A stretch of DNA of 56,043 nucleotides from Alistipes sp. (GTDB taxonomy: Bacteria; Bacteroidota; Bacteroidia; Bacteroidales; Rikenellaceae). The first letter of the stretch is position 1, and every line of letters starts with the position of its first letter. The stretch covers positions 1-56,043 of the forward strand of contig JAFTWZ010000012.1 in NCBI GenBank assembly GCA_017465055.1. Direction: 5' to 3'. Made by a program: the position numbers and the translations under genes. Shown piece by piece: positions 7,791-15,646 of the stretch. The notes under the pieces are model-generated. The model saw nothing but the letters and a program-made list of their open reading frames with translations, did no database searches and was not told the origin of the DNA.

Positions 7791-9314
7791 ATGAAACAGC
7801 GACTTAGCATTATATCTCTACTCCTTATCTGCGTACTCCTTGTTGTAGGATGTGTCGAGGATAACGCCTTCATACTTCCCGACGATAGTACGACCGAGCA
7901 ACCCGATGGTGGCAAGGATGATGGTAAGGGGGATGATGGTAATAGCGAAAATCCTGAGCCAGAGCCCGAAAAACCGGACTATCCCAACACTGCGTGGGCC
8001 GCAGGTGAGCTCGACTGGGTATTCGATATGAACGCTCTGCCCGAGATACGCATATCGGTAACCGAGGAGCAGTGGAACGAGCTACTTAAGGAGTATGACC
8101 GCGATAGCAACACCGCAACATATATCCATTGCGATGCGGAGTTTAAGTCGAAGGGCGAGACCCATAACTTCGTAGATGCTGGTCTGCGTCTGCGAGGTAA
8201 CACCTCGCGTCGTCGTCCCGAGGGTAACGGCGGCGAGATGCACAAGCGCGATAATGCTGACTGGCACCACTGCCACTTTATGCTCAACCTGCGTAAGTTT
8301 CAGAAGGACGATGCACACGAGCTGCATAACGTGCGTAAGCTCCACCTGAAGTGGCATAAGGATGACCGTGCATACTGCAGAGAGCTATACTGCTACGACC
8401 TCTTCCGCCGCTTCGGTATATGGACTGCGGCATACAGTTCATACTGCCGCCTATGGATACACGTCGAGGGTGACTCGAAGGCCGCGTACTACGGCGTCTA
8501 CGAGATGATTGAGGCCATAGACGATAAGTATGTTAAGAAGCGTAAGGAGCTATTTGGAGACCATAATCACAACCTGTGGAAGTGTCGCTGGGGTGCTTCG
8601 CTCAACTACAACGATAGAAACAACGTATCGATTAACGTCGACGATGACTCGGGGGCAAACTATACCTACGAACTTAAGTCGAACACCGAGAACTTTGCTG
8701 CAGCAAAAACTCAGCTTATAGAGTTTACCAAGAACCTCACACAGCGCACTGGTAAGGATTTTCACGACTGGATAGCCTCGGTGTGCGACGTGAGATTGCT
8801 TCTTAGAACCTATGCTGTAAATGTTGTTGTAGGTATGTGGGACGACTACTGGAATAATAGCAACAACTACTACATCTACTTCAACTCGTCGGATAAGGAT
8901 AACTACAAGTTCTTCTTTATCCCCTTCGACTACGACAACACGCTCGGTACGTCGAGCAACTGTGGCGTGCAGAGCGACTCGGGCCGCCACGACCCACTAA
9001 ACTGGGGCGATACGGGGCGTAATCCACTTATTGGCAAGATATTGCAGTTTGACGACTATCGTAAAATTTATATCGAGGCGCTCAACGAGCTTATCGACCC
9101 GGCAAACGCTCTCTTCTACTATCAGGCATCTATCGACCGTATAAATGGTTGGCACGCGATGATTCGTGACTATGTGGTCAACGACACCGAGGAGGATTGC
9201 GAGATTAAGGATCGCCCAGCCGGATGGGGCAACATCTACGACTACCGCATCCTCGATGCTGGCTCGTCGATGAACTTCTTTAAGGTCAAGGCCGAGTCGA
9301 TACCATCGAAGTAG
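7791..9314 (+). CDS. CotH kinase-family lipoprotein
   Basis: A 507-residue exported lipoprotein. The signal peptide ends in a lipobox with Cys21 (LLVVGC). An acidic, Asp/Gly/Glu/Pro-rich linker spans about 25-65, followed by a CotH domain that begins near INVTEEQW-type sequence (here ISVTEEQWNELL). Further CotH-like features are GLRLRGNTSRR, YGVYEMIEAIDDKYVKK, and FIPFDYDNTLGTSS, where Asp residues correspond to the metal-binding end of the atypical kinase core. CotH proteins are protein kinases in spore formers. In Bacteroidota the substrate is unknown, and surface exposure is inferred from the lipobox. It stands alone between the tandem repeats and a terminator. Confidence 0.85.
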   Translation: MKQRLSIISLLLICVLLVVGCVEDNAFILPDDSTTEQPDGGKDDGKGDDGNSENPEPEPEKPDYPNTAWAAGELDWVFDMNALPEIRISVTEEQWNELLKEYDRDSNTATYIHCDAEFKSKGETHNFVDAGLRLRGNTSRRRPEGNGGEMHKRDNADWHHCHFMLNLRKFQKDDAHELHNVRKLHLKWHKDDRAYCRELYCYDLFRRFGIWTAAYSSYCRLWIHVEGDSKAAYYGVYEMIEAIDDKYVKKRKELFGDHNHNLWKCRWGASLNYNDRNNVSINVDDDSGANYTYELKSNTENFAAAKTQLIEFTKNLTQRTGKDFHDWIASVCDVRLLLRTYAVNVVVGMWDDYWNNSNNYYIYFNSSDKDNYKFFFIPFDYDNTLGTSSNCGVQSDSGRHDPLNWGDTGRNPLIGKILQFDDYRKIYIEALNELIDPANALFYYQASIDRINGWHAMIRDYVVNDTEEDCEIKDRPAGWGNIYDYRILDAGSSMNFFKVKAESIPSK

Positions 9315-9337
9315 CATATCACCTATATAATACATAA

Positions 9338-9374
9338 GGGGATGACTAAAAAGTGAATTTGTCATCCCCGTTTT
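9338..9374 (+). terminator. Terminator after the CotH-family gene
   Basis: A perfect 9-bp stem (ggggatgac at 9338-9346, gtcatcccc at 9361-9369) is followed by gtttt. It stands 23 bp after the stop codon and separates the convergent recO. Confidence 0.75.
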
Positions 9375-9379
9375 GCCAA

Positions 9380-9499
9380 GAGGTTGAATAAAAAGATGTA
9401 GTTTTAGGCTGGCGATGCCTGAAAAAGCGGAGTTTACTTTGCGTAAATGAGCATTTTGAAGGCGAGCAGAACGACAAAATACACTTTTTATTCAGCCTC
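9380..9499. repeat. Palindrome-ended 120 bp element, copy B
   Basis: The terminal inverted repeats are 16 bp (gaggttgaataaaaag at the left, complement of ctttttattcagcctc at the right) with one G:T mismatch. The inside contains small hairpins (aggctggcgatgcct; tttactttgcgtaaa). A second copy in inverted orientation is at 478-585. It is too short to encode a transposase, so it is MITE-like or a structured intergenic repeat. Confidence 0.85.
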
Positions 9500-9513
9500 T
9501 TTCGTTTGTCGAA

Positions 9514-10242
9514 TTAGAATACCTCCTTCATTATTCGTAGCGATTCTACGGAGCGTATTGTGTCGAGGTGAAAGGCGTAGTAGCGGAGCATATCCTCGAG
9601 GAATGAGCTACGCTCGGAGCGATTGAGGCCTATCTCGGCCAAGTAGCGCACGTCGCACTCGAGCATATCGTGCAGTATGCGAGCGTTCTCAGGCGATATG
9701 GCCATACTCGGGGCTATGACGTGGTGCGTAAAGTGTCCATCGCGTATATCTAACCACGCGCCGTCGCTATACTCGTTGTCGGGAGAGAAGCCTAAAGGAC
9801 GGCTCAGGTTGGCCAAAAACCATAGGTGGAAGTTGGCTATGCCCTCCTCTAAGGCGTCGAGTGCCGCAACCGATGCCCACACAATCTCGAAGAGTTCGTC
9901 GTGTGGCTCGTTATCTCTAATCAATCGATACAGCACCTCGGCCATAAAGAGTGCCATAGTCGACTTGCGCACGTCGAAGGGTGTCGATTGCAGGGCTAAG
10001 GCTGGCGATAGCTCCTTGATGCGGTGCATCGTCATCTTTGCCGACTCCAGACCCTCGAACTCTACGGCAAACATAGGTTGTAGCAGCGCCATCTTTGACC
10101 CCCTGGCAGTGGGGCGTACGCCCTGAATCATATAGCTTTGGCGGCCGAAGCGGTCGGTGAGCATATGCACAATGACTCCCTTCTCGCCATACTTGAGTGT
10201 GCCGAGAACTATGCCACGTGCCTTATAACTCTTCATCGCCAT
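9514..10242 (-). CDS. recO: DNA repair protein RecO
   Basis: A 242-residue protein matching RecO: an N-terminal OB fold (about 1-80; ARGIVLGTLKYGEKGVIVHMLTD) and a helical C-terminal part. RecO loads RecA on SSB-coated single-stranded DNA together with RecR in the RecF pathway. The ATG at 10242 is 3 bp from the stop of ispG, so the two are almost certainly translated from one message. A second ATG two codons later is also possible. The zinc-finger cysteines found in some RecO proteins are not evident here. Confidence 0.92.
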   Translation of the reverse strand: MAMKSYKARGIVLGTLKYGEKGVIVHMLTDRFGRQSYMIQGVRPTARGSKMALLQPMFAVEFEGLESAKMTMHRIKELSPALALQSTPFDVRKSTMALFMAEVLYRLIRDNEPHDELFEIVWASVAALDALEEGIANFHLWFLANLSRPLGFSPDNEYSDGAWLDIRDGHFTHHVIAPSMAISPENARILHDMLECDVRYLAEIGLNRSERSSFLEDMLRYYAFHLDTIRSVESLRIMKEVF

Positions 10243-10245
10243 ACG

Positions 10246-11730
10246 CTACTCGGGGTCGTGCCAGCGTCCGTCGCGCTTGATGATATCGATGAGGTGGTCG
10301 AGGGCTTCGCTCTGGTGTATGCCTCGCTCGACAATCTCGCGACCGCGGTAGAGGGTGATATGCTCGGGCGATGAGCCTACGTAGCCGTAGTCGGCATCGG
10401 CCATCTCGCCTGGGCCATTGACGATGCACCCCATAACGCCTATCCTAAGATCCTTGAGGTGCGAGGTGCGCGCCTTGATCTCGGCCAGCGTAGATTGTAT
10501 GTCGTAGAGTGTGCGTCCGCAGCTTGGGCAGGCGATATACTCGGTGCGCGAGAAGCGTAGGCGCGATGCCTGCAGGAGCATAAGCTCTATGTCGTTAATC
10601 TGCTCGGCCTCGATCTGGGGAGCATCTATCCATACGCCCTCGGCTAAGCCGTCGATGAGTAGCTGTCCCATATCTGCTGCAGCGTATATTGCTATGCGCT
10701 CGATATCTGTACCGCTGTATCGGCGGCGGAGTACTATGGGGCGCTTGTCGTGGCGGTTGAGTATCGCGCTGCGCCACTCGTGTGTAGGGTTGTCGGTCGT
10801 GGCCTCAATGACCTCGTAGTCGTCCGTTATCTCGCTATGTGTTACGGGGCGATAGGCTGTCCTTGCACGATACTCTGTGGGGTGGTAGTCCGAGGTGTTG
10901 TCTACGATAAACTCGGCTGTGCGGCCTGCGAAGTGCTCGGCGAGGATGCGACCTACGGGCACCTCGTTCTCGGGGGCCTCGGTGAGCGATACTCGCAGAG
11001 TGTCGCCTATGCCGTCGGCCAATAGTGCTCCTATGCCTACGGCGCTCTTTATGCGTCCCTCGAGGCCATCGCCAGCTTCGGTTACGCCGAGGTGCAGCGG
11101 GTAGTTCATACCCTCGCGAGCCATAGCCTCGACCAAGAGGCGGTAGGCGTGGACCATCACACGAGTATTGCTCGACTTCATAGACACCACAACGTCGTTA
11201 AAGTCCGCACGACGACACATCGCTAAAAACTCCATTGCAGAGGCCACCATACCCTCAGGCGTGTCGCCATACTGGTCGAATATGCGTTTGGCCAGCGAGC
11301 CGTGGTTTACGCCTATGCGTAGTGCCACGCCACGGCGTCGACATATCTCTATGAGGGTGTCGAGCTCGCCATTCGATGTGCGGAAGTTGCCTGGGTTTAT
11401 GCGCACCTTGTCCACAGCCTCGGCCGCTATCATCGCTATCTCGGGTGTGAAGTGTATGTCGGCAACTATGGCTGCTTGGCACCCCTCCTCCGCGAGACGC
11501 TCCATTATCGGAGCAAGAGCCTCGCCCTCCTTACGCCCCTGGGCGGTTAGACGCACTACCTCGGCGCCGCACTTGGCTATGCGCAGTGTCTGTGCTACGG
11601 TCGCCTCGATATCGGCCGTTGGGGTGTTGGTCATCGACTGTATGGCTATGGGGTTGTTGCCCCCGATTTTCACACCTCCGAAGCACACCTCGCGAGCCTC
11701 GCGGCGGATATATTTTAGTATCGTTCCCAT
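10246..11730 (-). CDS. ispG: (E)-4-hydroxy-3-methylbut-2-enyl-diphosphate synthase
   Basis: The penultimate MEP-pathway enzyme, a [4Fe-4S] protein converting MEcPP to HMBPP. The TIM-barrel part covers about residues 1-260 (GGVKIGGNNPIAIQSMTNT near residue 18). The cluster domain has Cys401, Cys404, Cys435 and Glu442 in CPSCGRT and GVMGCIVNGPGEM. Between them lies an extra segment of about 140 residues, the insertion known from Bacteroidota, Chlamydiota and plants. At 494 residues this form is shorter than the 600-plus I recall for Bacteroides. I choose the ATG at 11730; a GTG three codons upstream at 11739 is the alternative. recO follows after 3 bp. Confidence 0.95.
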   Translation of the reverse strand: MGTILKYIRREAREVCFGGVKIGGNNPIAIQSMTNTPTADIEATVAQTLRIAKCGAEVVRLTAQGRKEGEALAPIMERLAEEGCQAAIVADIHFTPEIAMIAAEAVDKVRINPGNFRTSNGELDTLIEICRRRGVALRIGVNHGSLAKRIFDQYGDTPEGMVASAMEFLAMCRRADFNDVVVSMKSSNTRVMVHAYRLLVEAMAREGMNYPLHLGVTEAGDGLEGRIKSAVGIGALLADGIGDTLRVSLTEAPENEVPVGRILAEHFAGRTAEFIVDNTSDYHPTEYRARTAYRPVTHSEITDDYEVIEATTDNPTHEWRSAILNRHDKRPIVLRRRYSGTDIERIAIYAAADMGQLLIDGLAEGVWIDAPQIEAEQINDIELMLLQASRLRFSRTEYIACPSCGRTLYDIQSTLAEIKARTSHLKDLRIGVMGCIVNGPGEMADADYGYVGSSPEHITLYRGREIVERGIHQSEALDHLIDIIKRDGRWHDPE

Positions 11731-11752
11731 CTGTTTCACTGTTTCGATATCG

Positions 11753-11783
11753 CAAAGTTAACTCTTTTTCTTGGTTTAGCCAA
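11753..11783 (-). promoter_or_regulatory. Promoter of ispG-recO
   Basis: On the minus strand, TTGG (11780-11783) is followed after 19 bases by TAACTTTG (11753-11760), a good Bacteroidota promoter. It gives a very short leader to the ATG at 11730. Confidence 0.65.
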
Positions 11784-11852
11784 TTTTTCGATGGTTAGTA
11801 GCTAATGTGTTTATTATCAATGTGTTAGCTGGGTATTTTGTGCTCTATTTGT

Positions 11853-11875
11853 AACTTATTGATTATCAATGAGTT
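11853..11875. promoter_or_regulatory. Near-perfect 23-bp palindrome
   Basis: Two 11-bp arms, aacttattgat and atcaatgagtt, surround a central T with one mismatch. A related half (ttattatcaatgtgtt) lies about 40 bp to the left at 11810-11826. It sits in the 320-bp gap between the divergent ispG and lipoprotein promoters and could be an operator. The binding protein is unknown. Confidence 0.35.
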
Positions 11876-11960
11876 GAAAAATTGGCAAAAATCGCATTTG
11901 TAATACATTGAAAATCAGCATCTTTATATTGCCGTCGCTGAAATATTTGAGGCCAAAAAA

Positions 11961-11992
11961 TTTGGTGTCGCCCTGCTATTATAGTAATTTTG
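11961..11992 (+). promoter_or_regulatory. Promoter of the lipoprotein/radical SAM operon
   Basis: TTTG at 11961-11964 and TAATTTTG at 11985-11992 are separated by 20 bases, matching both boxes of the consensus. The first ATG is at 12053, leaving a leader of about 55 bases. Confidence 0.75.
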
Positions 11993-12052
11993 CAAAAAGA
12001 AAAGTTGCGGTTTGCTGGTGCAAATTAATTATTAACCTAAGGTATAGAGATT

Positions 12053-12493
12053 ATGAAACGATTGATCTACTTTTTGATGGCGCTTGTAGGTTTTGGATTT
12101 ACAGGTTGCGAGGATAGCCCCTTTGCTCAGGAGGATGCCTATGGCTGTCCATATGTAACGTTCCGTATGACGGCGCGTGTTGTCGATAGCGAGGGCAGGC
12201 CTATTGAGGGTATAAGTGTCGGCTTCTCCGACGTTGGAACCTGCGCTTATAGCGATGCCGAGGGTGGCGTCGACATAGTTAAAACAATCGGTCGCGTACC
12301 TAAGGAGGTGGCCTTTATAGATAAGGATGGAGCGGAGAATGGTGGAGAGTATGACATCCTAAGGCTCGACATTAGCGAGATGGTTGAGCAGACGGGCGAG
12401 CCTTCGGGTGCTTGGCACAATGGTGACTATGAGGCAGAGCTGGGCGATGTGGTGATGACGCTAAAAGATGATGGCCAGGATAGTAACGAATAA
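12053..12493 (+). CDS. Radical SAM-associated putative lipoprotein 1
   Basis: A 146-residue exported protein with a signal peptide and lipobox ending at Cys19 (GFGFTGC). The mature part has one beta-rich domain: RVVDSEGRPIEGISVGF, then DKDGAENGGEYDILRLDI, and finally ELGDVVMTLK. This resembles a carboxypeptidase-regulatory-like or transthyretin-like fold. A Cys sits in YGCPYVTF soon after the lipobox. It is the first of four paralogues ahead of a radical SAM/SPASM gene, the arrangement known in Bacteroidales as the rSAM/lipoprotein system (NCBI families I recall as TIGR04134 and TIGR04133). Molecular function is unknown. Its stop lies 10 bp before the next ATG. Confidence 0.82.
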   Translation: MKRLIYFLMALVGFGFTGCEDSPFAQEDAYGCPYVTFRMTARVVDSEGRPIEGISVGFSDVGTCAYSDAEGGVDIVKTIGRVPKEVAFIDKDGAENGGEYDILRLDISEMVEQTGEPSGAWHNGDYEAELGDVVMTLKDDGQDSNE

Positions 12494-12503
12494 AAATTGG
12501 GGT

Positions 12504-12980
12504 ATGAAACGGCTGATTTTCTTTTTGATGGCACTTTTGGGCTTTGGCGCGGTAAGTTGCGACTCTGTTGACTTTGAGGTAGCAGCCGAGTATGGTTGTC
12601 CACACGTTAACTTCTCTCTTAAGGCGCGTGTTGTTGACCAGGCTGGAACGCCTATTCAGGGTATCGAGGTGCGCCTAAAGGGGGATCATCGCTTCGATAA
12701 TAAGACTGGATTTTCGGACTATATGGGTAATATTGATGCCTATGGTAGTGTGTGGCCAGGGTCGCAGTACGAGGTGGTATTCGTAGATGATGATGGTGAG
12801 GCTAATGGCGGCCAGTTCGAGAGCATAGAACTTGATATCACCGACAAGGTTCGCCAAACCGAAAAGGGTGATGACCGCTGGTATGAAGGTAGCTACATAG
12901 CCGAACTTGGCGATGTGACTATGACACTCGTGGCAGATGAGGGTAACGAGGAGAGTGCAGAGAACGAGACTGGGGAGTAA
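12504..12980 (+). CDS. Radical SAM-associated putative lipoprotein 2
   Basis: A 158-residue paralogue of the preceding gene. Its signal peptide is nearly the same, with a lipobox Cys in GFGAVSC, and the YGCPHVNF cysteine is kept. The core is ARVVDQAGTPIQGIEV, then DDDGEANGGQFESIELDI, then ELGDVTMTL, with an acidic tail. The frame is open upstream to 12468, inside the previous gene, but the ATG at 12504 starts the signal peptide and is preferred. The similarity of the two leaders points to a recent duplication. Role as for the first paralogue: cell-surface or periplasmic lipoprotein of unknown function. Confidence 0.82.
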   Translation: MKRLIFFLMALLGFGAVSCDSVDFEVAAEYGCPHVNFSLKARVVDQAGTPIQGIEVRLKGDHRFDNKTGFSDYMGNIDAYGSVWPGSQYEVVFVDDDGEANGGQFESIELDITDKVRQTEKGDDRWYEGSYIAELGDVTMTLVADEGNEESAENETGE

Positions 12981-12982
12981 CT

Positions 12983-13402
12983 ATGCGTAGATTATCACTA
13001 TTATTTACTACCTTTGTGCTACTTGTGGCTACAAGTTGCGAAGAGGCAACCTATGACGATAATCCGTACTACGTACTGTGGATTACGGCTACTGTTGTAG
13101 ATGAGCAGGGCGAGCCTATTGAGGGAATATATGCCTACCCTGAAGGTGGAAACTTTGATGGGCGAGAGGGGTATACTAACTATTTAGGCAATATAGGTGC
13201 AAGTGCTCGTCTTACGCCACGCGAGCGTTGGGTAGTATGCTTCGAGGATGTCGATGGATACCACAACCGAGGCCTCTATGAGAACACGATGGTTGATATT
13301 ACCGACAAGATCATAGTGCCGCATAAGCCAGATAGTTGGGGGTATACTGGTAGCACGTTTATCGAGATGGGTACAATAGTGTTAAAGAGATTAGCAGAGT
13401 AA
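12983..13402 (+). CDS. Radical SAM-associated putative lipoprotein 3
   Basis: A 139-residue paralogue with lipobox Cys19 (LVATSC). The core TATVVDEQGEPIEGIYAYPEG and the end EMGTIVLKRL follow the family pattern. The middle motif is diverged (EDVDGYHNRGLYENTMVDI in place of DGxxNGG), and the YGCP cysteine of the first two copies is replaced by NPYY. The ATG is 2 bp after the previous stop, so translation is probably coupled. The divergence suggests the tandem copies have different jobs or substrates. Confidence 0.78.
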   Translation: MRRLSLLFTTFVLLVATSCEEATYDDNPYYVLWITATVVDEQGEPIEGIYAYPEGGNFDGREGYTNYLGNIGASARLTPRERWVVCFEDVDGYHNRGLYENTMVDITDKIIVPHKPDSWGYTGSTFIEMGTIVLKRLAE

Positions 13403-13430
13403 AAGGATTGATGTTGTAAATTTTGAGATT

Positions 13431-13805
13431 ATGTTAGGTAAGATTCTTACGCGACTATTTGCCTTGTTTGGCTTTTCGCTTACGTGCGTGGCCTGCTACG
13501 GCACTATGTACGACGAGTATAACCCCCAATACTTGGTCTCGGGACGTGTGGTCGACAGCGATGGTAAGCCGATTAAGGATCTCGAGGTATCGAGCAACCA
13601 GCGGACAACGACAGATAGCGAGGGACGATTTCGTTTAGGTGCAAGCTATGCAACCATACGAATCGAGGATGTCGATGGTGTGGAGAATGGTGGAGAGTTT
13701 GAGCCGCGCGAAATAAAGATTCAAGATAAGTACTCATACGGCAACTACATCACCGACTTAGGCGATATAGAGCTTAAGCGTAAGGAGGAGCACAAGGCCG
13801 AGTAA
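13431..13805 (+). CDS. Radical SAM-associated putative lipoprotein 4
   Basis: A 124-residue member, the shortest and the one closest to the radical SAM gene. The signal peptide ends in a lipobox around Cys22 (TCVAC), followed by YGTMYDEYNPQYLV. The domain shows GRVVDSDGKPIKDLEV, TDSEGRFRL, DVDGVENGGEFEPREIKI and DLGDIELK. It looks closest to the lipoprotein family usually found singly beside the radical SAM enzyme. That makes it the likeliest partner or substrate of the enzyme, which is inference from position. It is 28 bp after the third paralogue and about 30 bp before the enzyme. Confidence 0.8.
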   Translation: MLGKILTRLFALFGFSLTCVACYGTMYDEYNPQYLVSGRVVDSDGKPIKDLEVSSNQRTTTDSEGRFRLGASYATIRIEDVDGVENGGEFEPREIKIQDKYSYGNYITDLGDIELKRKEEHKAE

Positions 13806-13835
13806 TCGACAACACACCAAACAACGAAATTGATT

Positions 13836-14912
13836 ATGGGAAAACGTATGGGAGTGCGCCAGTGGTTGGCACTCAAACTATTCAAAAAGTTGCGTCAAAT
13901 ACGTCGCGATGAGCACGTACTAAATACCCTATTCTGGGAGTGCACGCTGCGCTGCAACTTGCAGTGTCGCCACTGCGGTAGCGACTGCAAGGTAGATACC
14001 ACGCTCACGGATATGCCCGCAAAGGAGTTCTTCCGAGTGCTCGACAACGAGATTACACCGAACGTAAACCCCAACAAGGTGCTCATAATACTCTCGGGTG
14101 GCGAGGTATTGGTGCGCAAGGATCTGGAAGATATAGGCATAAACCTCTATCGTAGGGGCTACCCCTGGGGTATGGTGTCGAATGGCTTGGCGCTGACGCG
14201 CCGCCGTCTCGACTCACTGATAAAGGCGGGTTTGCACACCATAACCATCTCGCTCGATGGCTTCGAGGAGCAGCACTACCACATACGTCAGAACAAGGAT
14301 AGCTTTGCGCGCGCTGTTGAGGCTGTGCGTATGGTATCGGCCGATAAGGAGCTGGTATCGGATGTTGTTACCTGCGTCACGCCAGCGTTGCTGCCACGTC
14401 TCGAGGAGTTTAAGGAGTTCCTATACTCGCTCGGCGTGCGTCACTGGCGACTATTTACAATCTTCCCCGTAGGTCGTGCGGCAACTGACCCATCGTTGCA
14501 GCTTAACGACGAGGAGTTTACCTTCGTGATGCAGTTTATTGAGAAGTGTCGCAAGGAGGGGCGCGTAATGGCGTCGTATGGCTGCGAGGGCTTCCTCGGA
14601 GGCTACGAGATGCGCGCGCGTCAGAATCCCTTTGAGTGTCACGCCGGCGTGGGTGTCGCCTCGATACGCGTAAATGGCGATATATCGGGATGTACCTCCG
14701 TGAGGGCCAACTTTACGCAGGGAAACATATACAAGGATAACTTCTGGGATGTGTGGCAGAATCGTTTCGAGAAGTTCCGCAACCGTGCCTGGGCCAAGAA
14801 GGGCAAGTGTGCCGACTGCAAGATGTGGCAATACTGCGAGGGTAACGGTATGCACCTCTACGACGATGACGAGAACTTGCTCGTATGCCACTACCAGCGC
14901 ATAGTGCGTTAG
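13836..14912 (+). CDS. Radical SAM/SPASM protein of the rSAM/lipoprotein system
   Basis: A 358-residue enzyme. The AdoMet-cluster motif is C40-NLQ-C44-RH-C47, followed by a radical SAM barrel (ILSGGEVLVRKDLEDIG; TISLDGFEEQHY). The C-terminal SPASM region (about 260-358) carries cysteines in CHAGVGVASI, ISGCTSV, KCADCKMWQYCEG and LVCHYQ for auxiliary iron-sulfur clusters. SPASM enzymes modify peptides or proteins. Here four lipoproteins precede it in one operon, so lipoprotein modification is plausible but unproven. I prefer the ATG at 13836 over a TTG at 13830. It ends 8 bp from convergent comF. Confidence 0.88.
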   Translation: MGKRMGVRQWLALKLFKKLRQIRRDEHVLNTLFWECTLRCNLQCRHCGSDCKVDTTLTDMPAKEFFRVLDNEITPNVNPNKVLIILSGGEVLVRKDLEDIGINLYRRGYPWGMVSNGLALTRRRLDSLIKAGLHTITISLDGFEEQHYHIRQNKDSFARAVEAVRMVSADKELVSDVVTCVTPALLPRLEEFKEFLYSLGVRHWRLFTIFPVGRAATDPSLQLNDEEFTFVMQFIEKCRKEGRVMASYGCEGFLGGYEMRARQNPFECHAGVGVASIRVNGDISGCTSVRANFTQGNIYKDNFWDVWQNRFEKFRNRAWAKKGKCADCKMWQYCEGNGMHLYDDDENLLVCHYQRIVR

Positions 14913-14920
14913 ATAGTGTT

Positions 14921-15646
14921 CTACCTTATAGCGGAGATATACTCCGAGACGGCAAGGGTTGCAACCGAGAGGCGGCAGTCTGGAAGAGCTGAGTGGATGG
15001 CGCTAAGGCAGGCATAGAGCGTAGCTCCTGACGTGAGCACGTCGTCGACAACGAGGATATGCTTGTTGCTTAGTCGCTCGGGATGCCGAACAGCAAATAG
15101 GTCATCAACATTGTGCCAACGCTCGTTAGCCTTACGCTTAGCCTGCGAGGGGTTGTTACGCACGCGAACAACACTGCGCGCATCGACAGCGATGCCCATA
15201 GCCTCGGCCATACCTTCGGCCAGGTAGCGCGACTGGTTATAACCTCGCTTGAGCAGTTTAACGGAGTGTAGCGGTACAGGTACGATGACATCAATGTCGT
15301 CGTAGAGCCCCGAGGCCTTAAGCTCCGAGCCGTACCATAGACCTAAGGTGTGGGCGAAGCGCCACTTGCCACCATATTTGAAGCGTCCGATAAGTTGCGC
15401 CCACTGCGAGCGCCCCTTATATGTGAAGAATGAAGAGCCGTGAACGATGGGAATAAGACCGTCGAAACGGCTCTTTGTGGGATTATCATCCTTGAGCCAC
15501 CAGTAGGTGAGCGGAATATCGAAACGGCACTTGGGACATATCCCCTGCATAGTAGGCGTGGTGCTGACGCCGCAGACCATACATCTCGGAGGGAAGAGTA
15601 GCGAACGAAGCTCTCGCAGCATATCACAAAGCATCGACGTCGACAT
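14921..15646 (-). CDS. comF: ComF family phosphoribosyltransferase-like protein
   Basis: A 241-residue ComF-type protein. The N-terminal zinc-binding region has CMVCG and CPKC pairs. A phosphoribosyltransferase domain follows, with PVPLHSVKLLKRGYNQS and the PRPP-loop sequence LVVDDVLTSGATL. ComF acts in DNA uptake in competent bacteria, where it works with PriA-like helicase activity. In Bacteroidota the role is unsettled. The ATG at 15646 lies inside the end of priA (23-bp overlap); a second ATG at 15634 is possible. The coupling with priA suggests a shared function in single-stranded DNA handling. Confidence 0.88.
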   Translation of the reverse strand: MSTSMLCDMLRELRSLLFPPRCMVCGVSTTPTMQGICPKCRFDIPLTYWWLKDDNPTKSRFDGLIPIVHGSSFFTYKGRSQWAQLIGRFKYGGKWRFAHTLGLWYGSELKASGLYDDIDVIVPVPLHSVKLLKRGYNQSRYLAEGMAEAMGIAVDARSVVRVRNNPSQAKRKANERWHNVDDLFAVRHPERLSNKHILVVDDVLTSGATLYACLSAIHSALPDCRLSVATLAVSEYISAIR

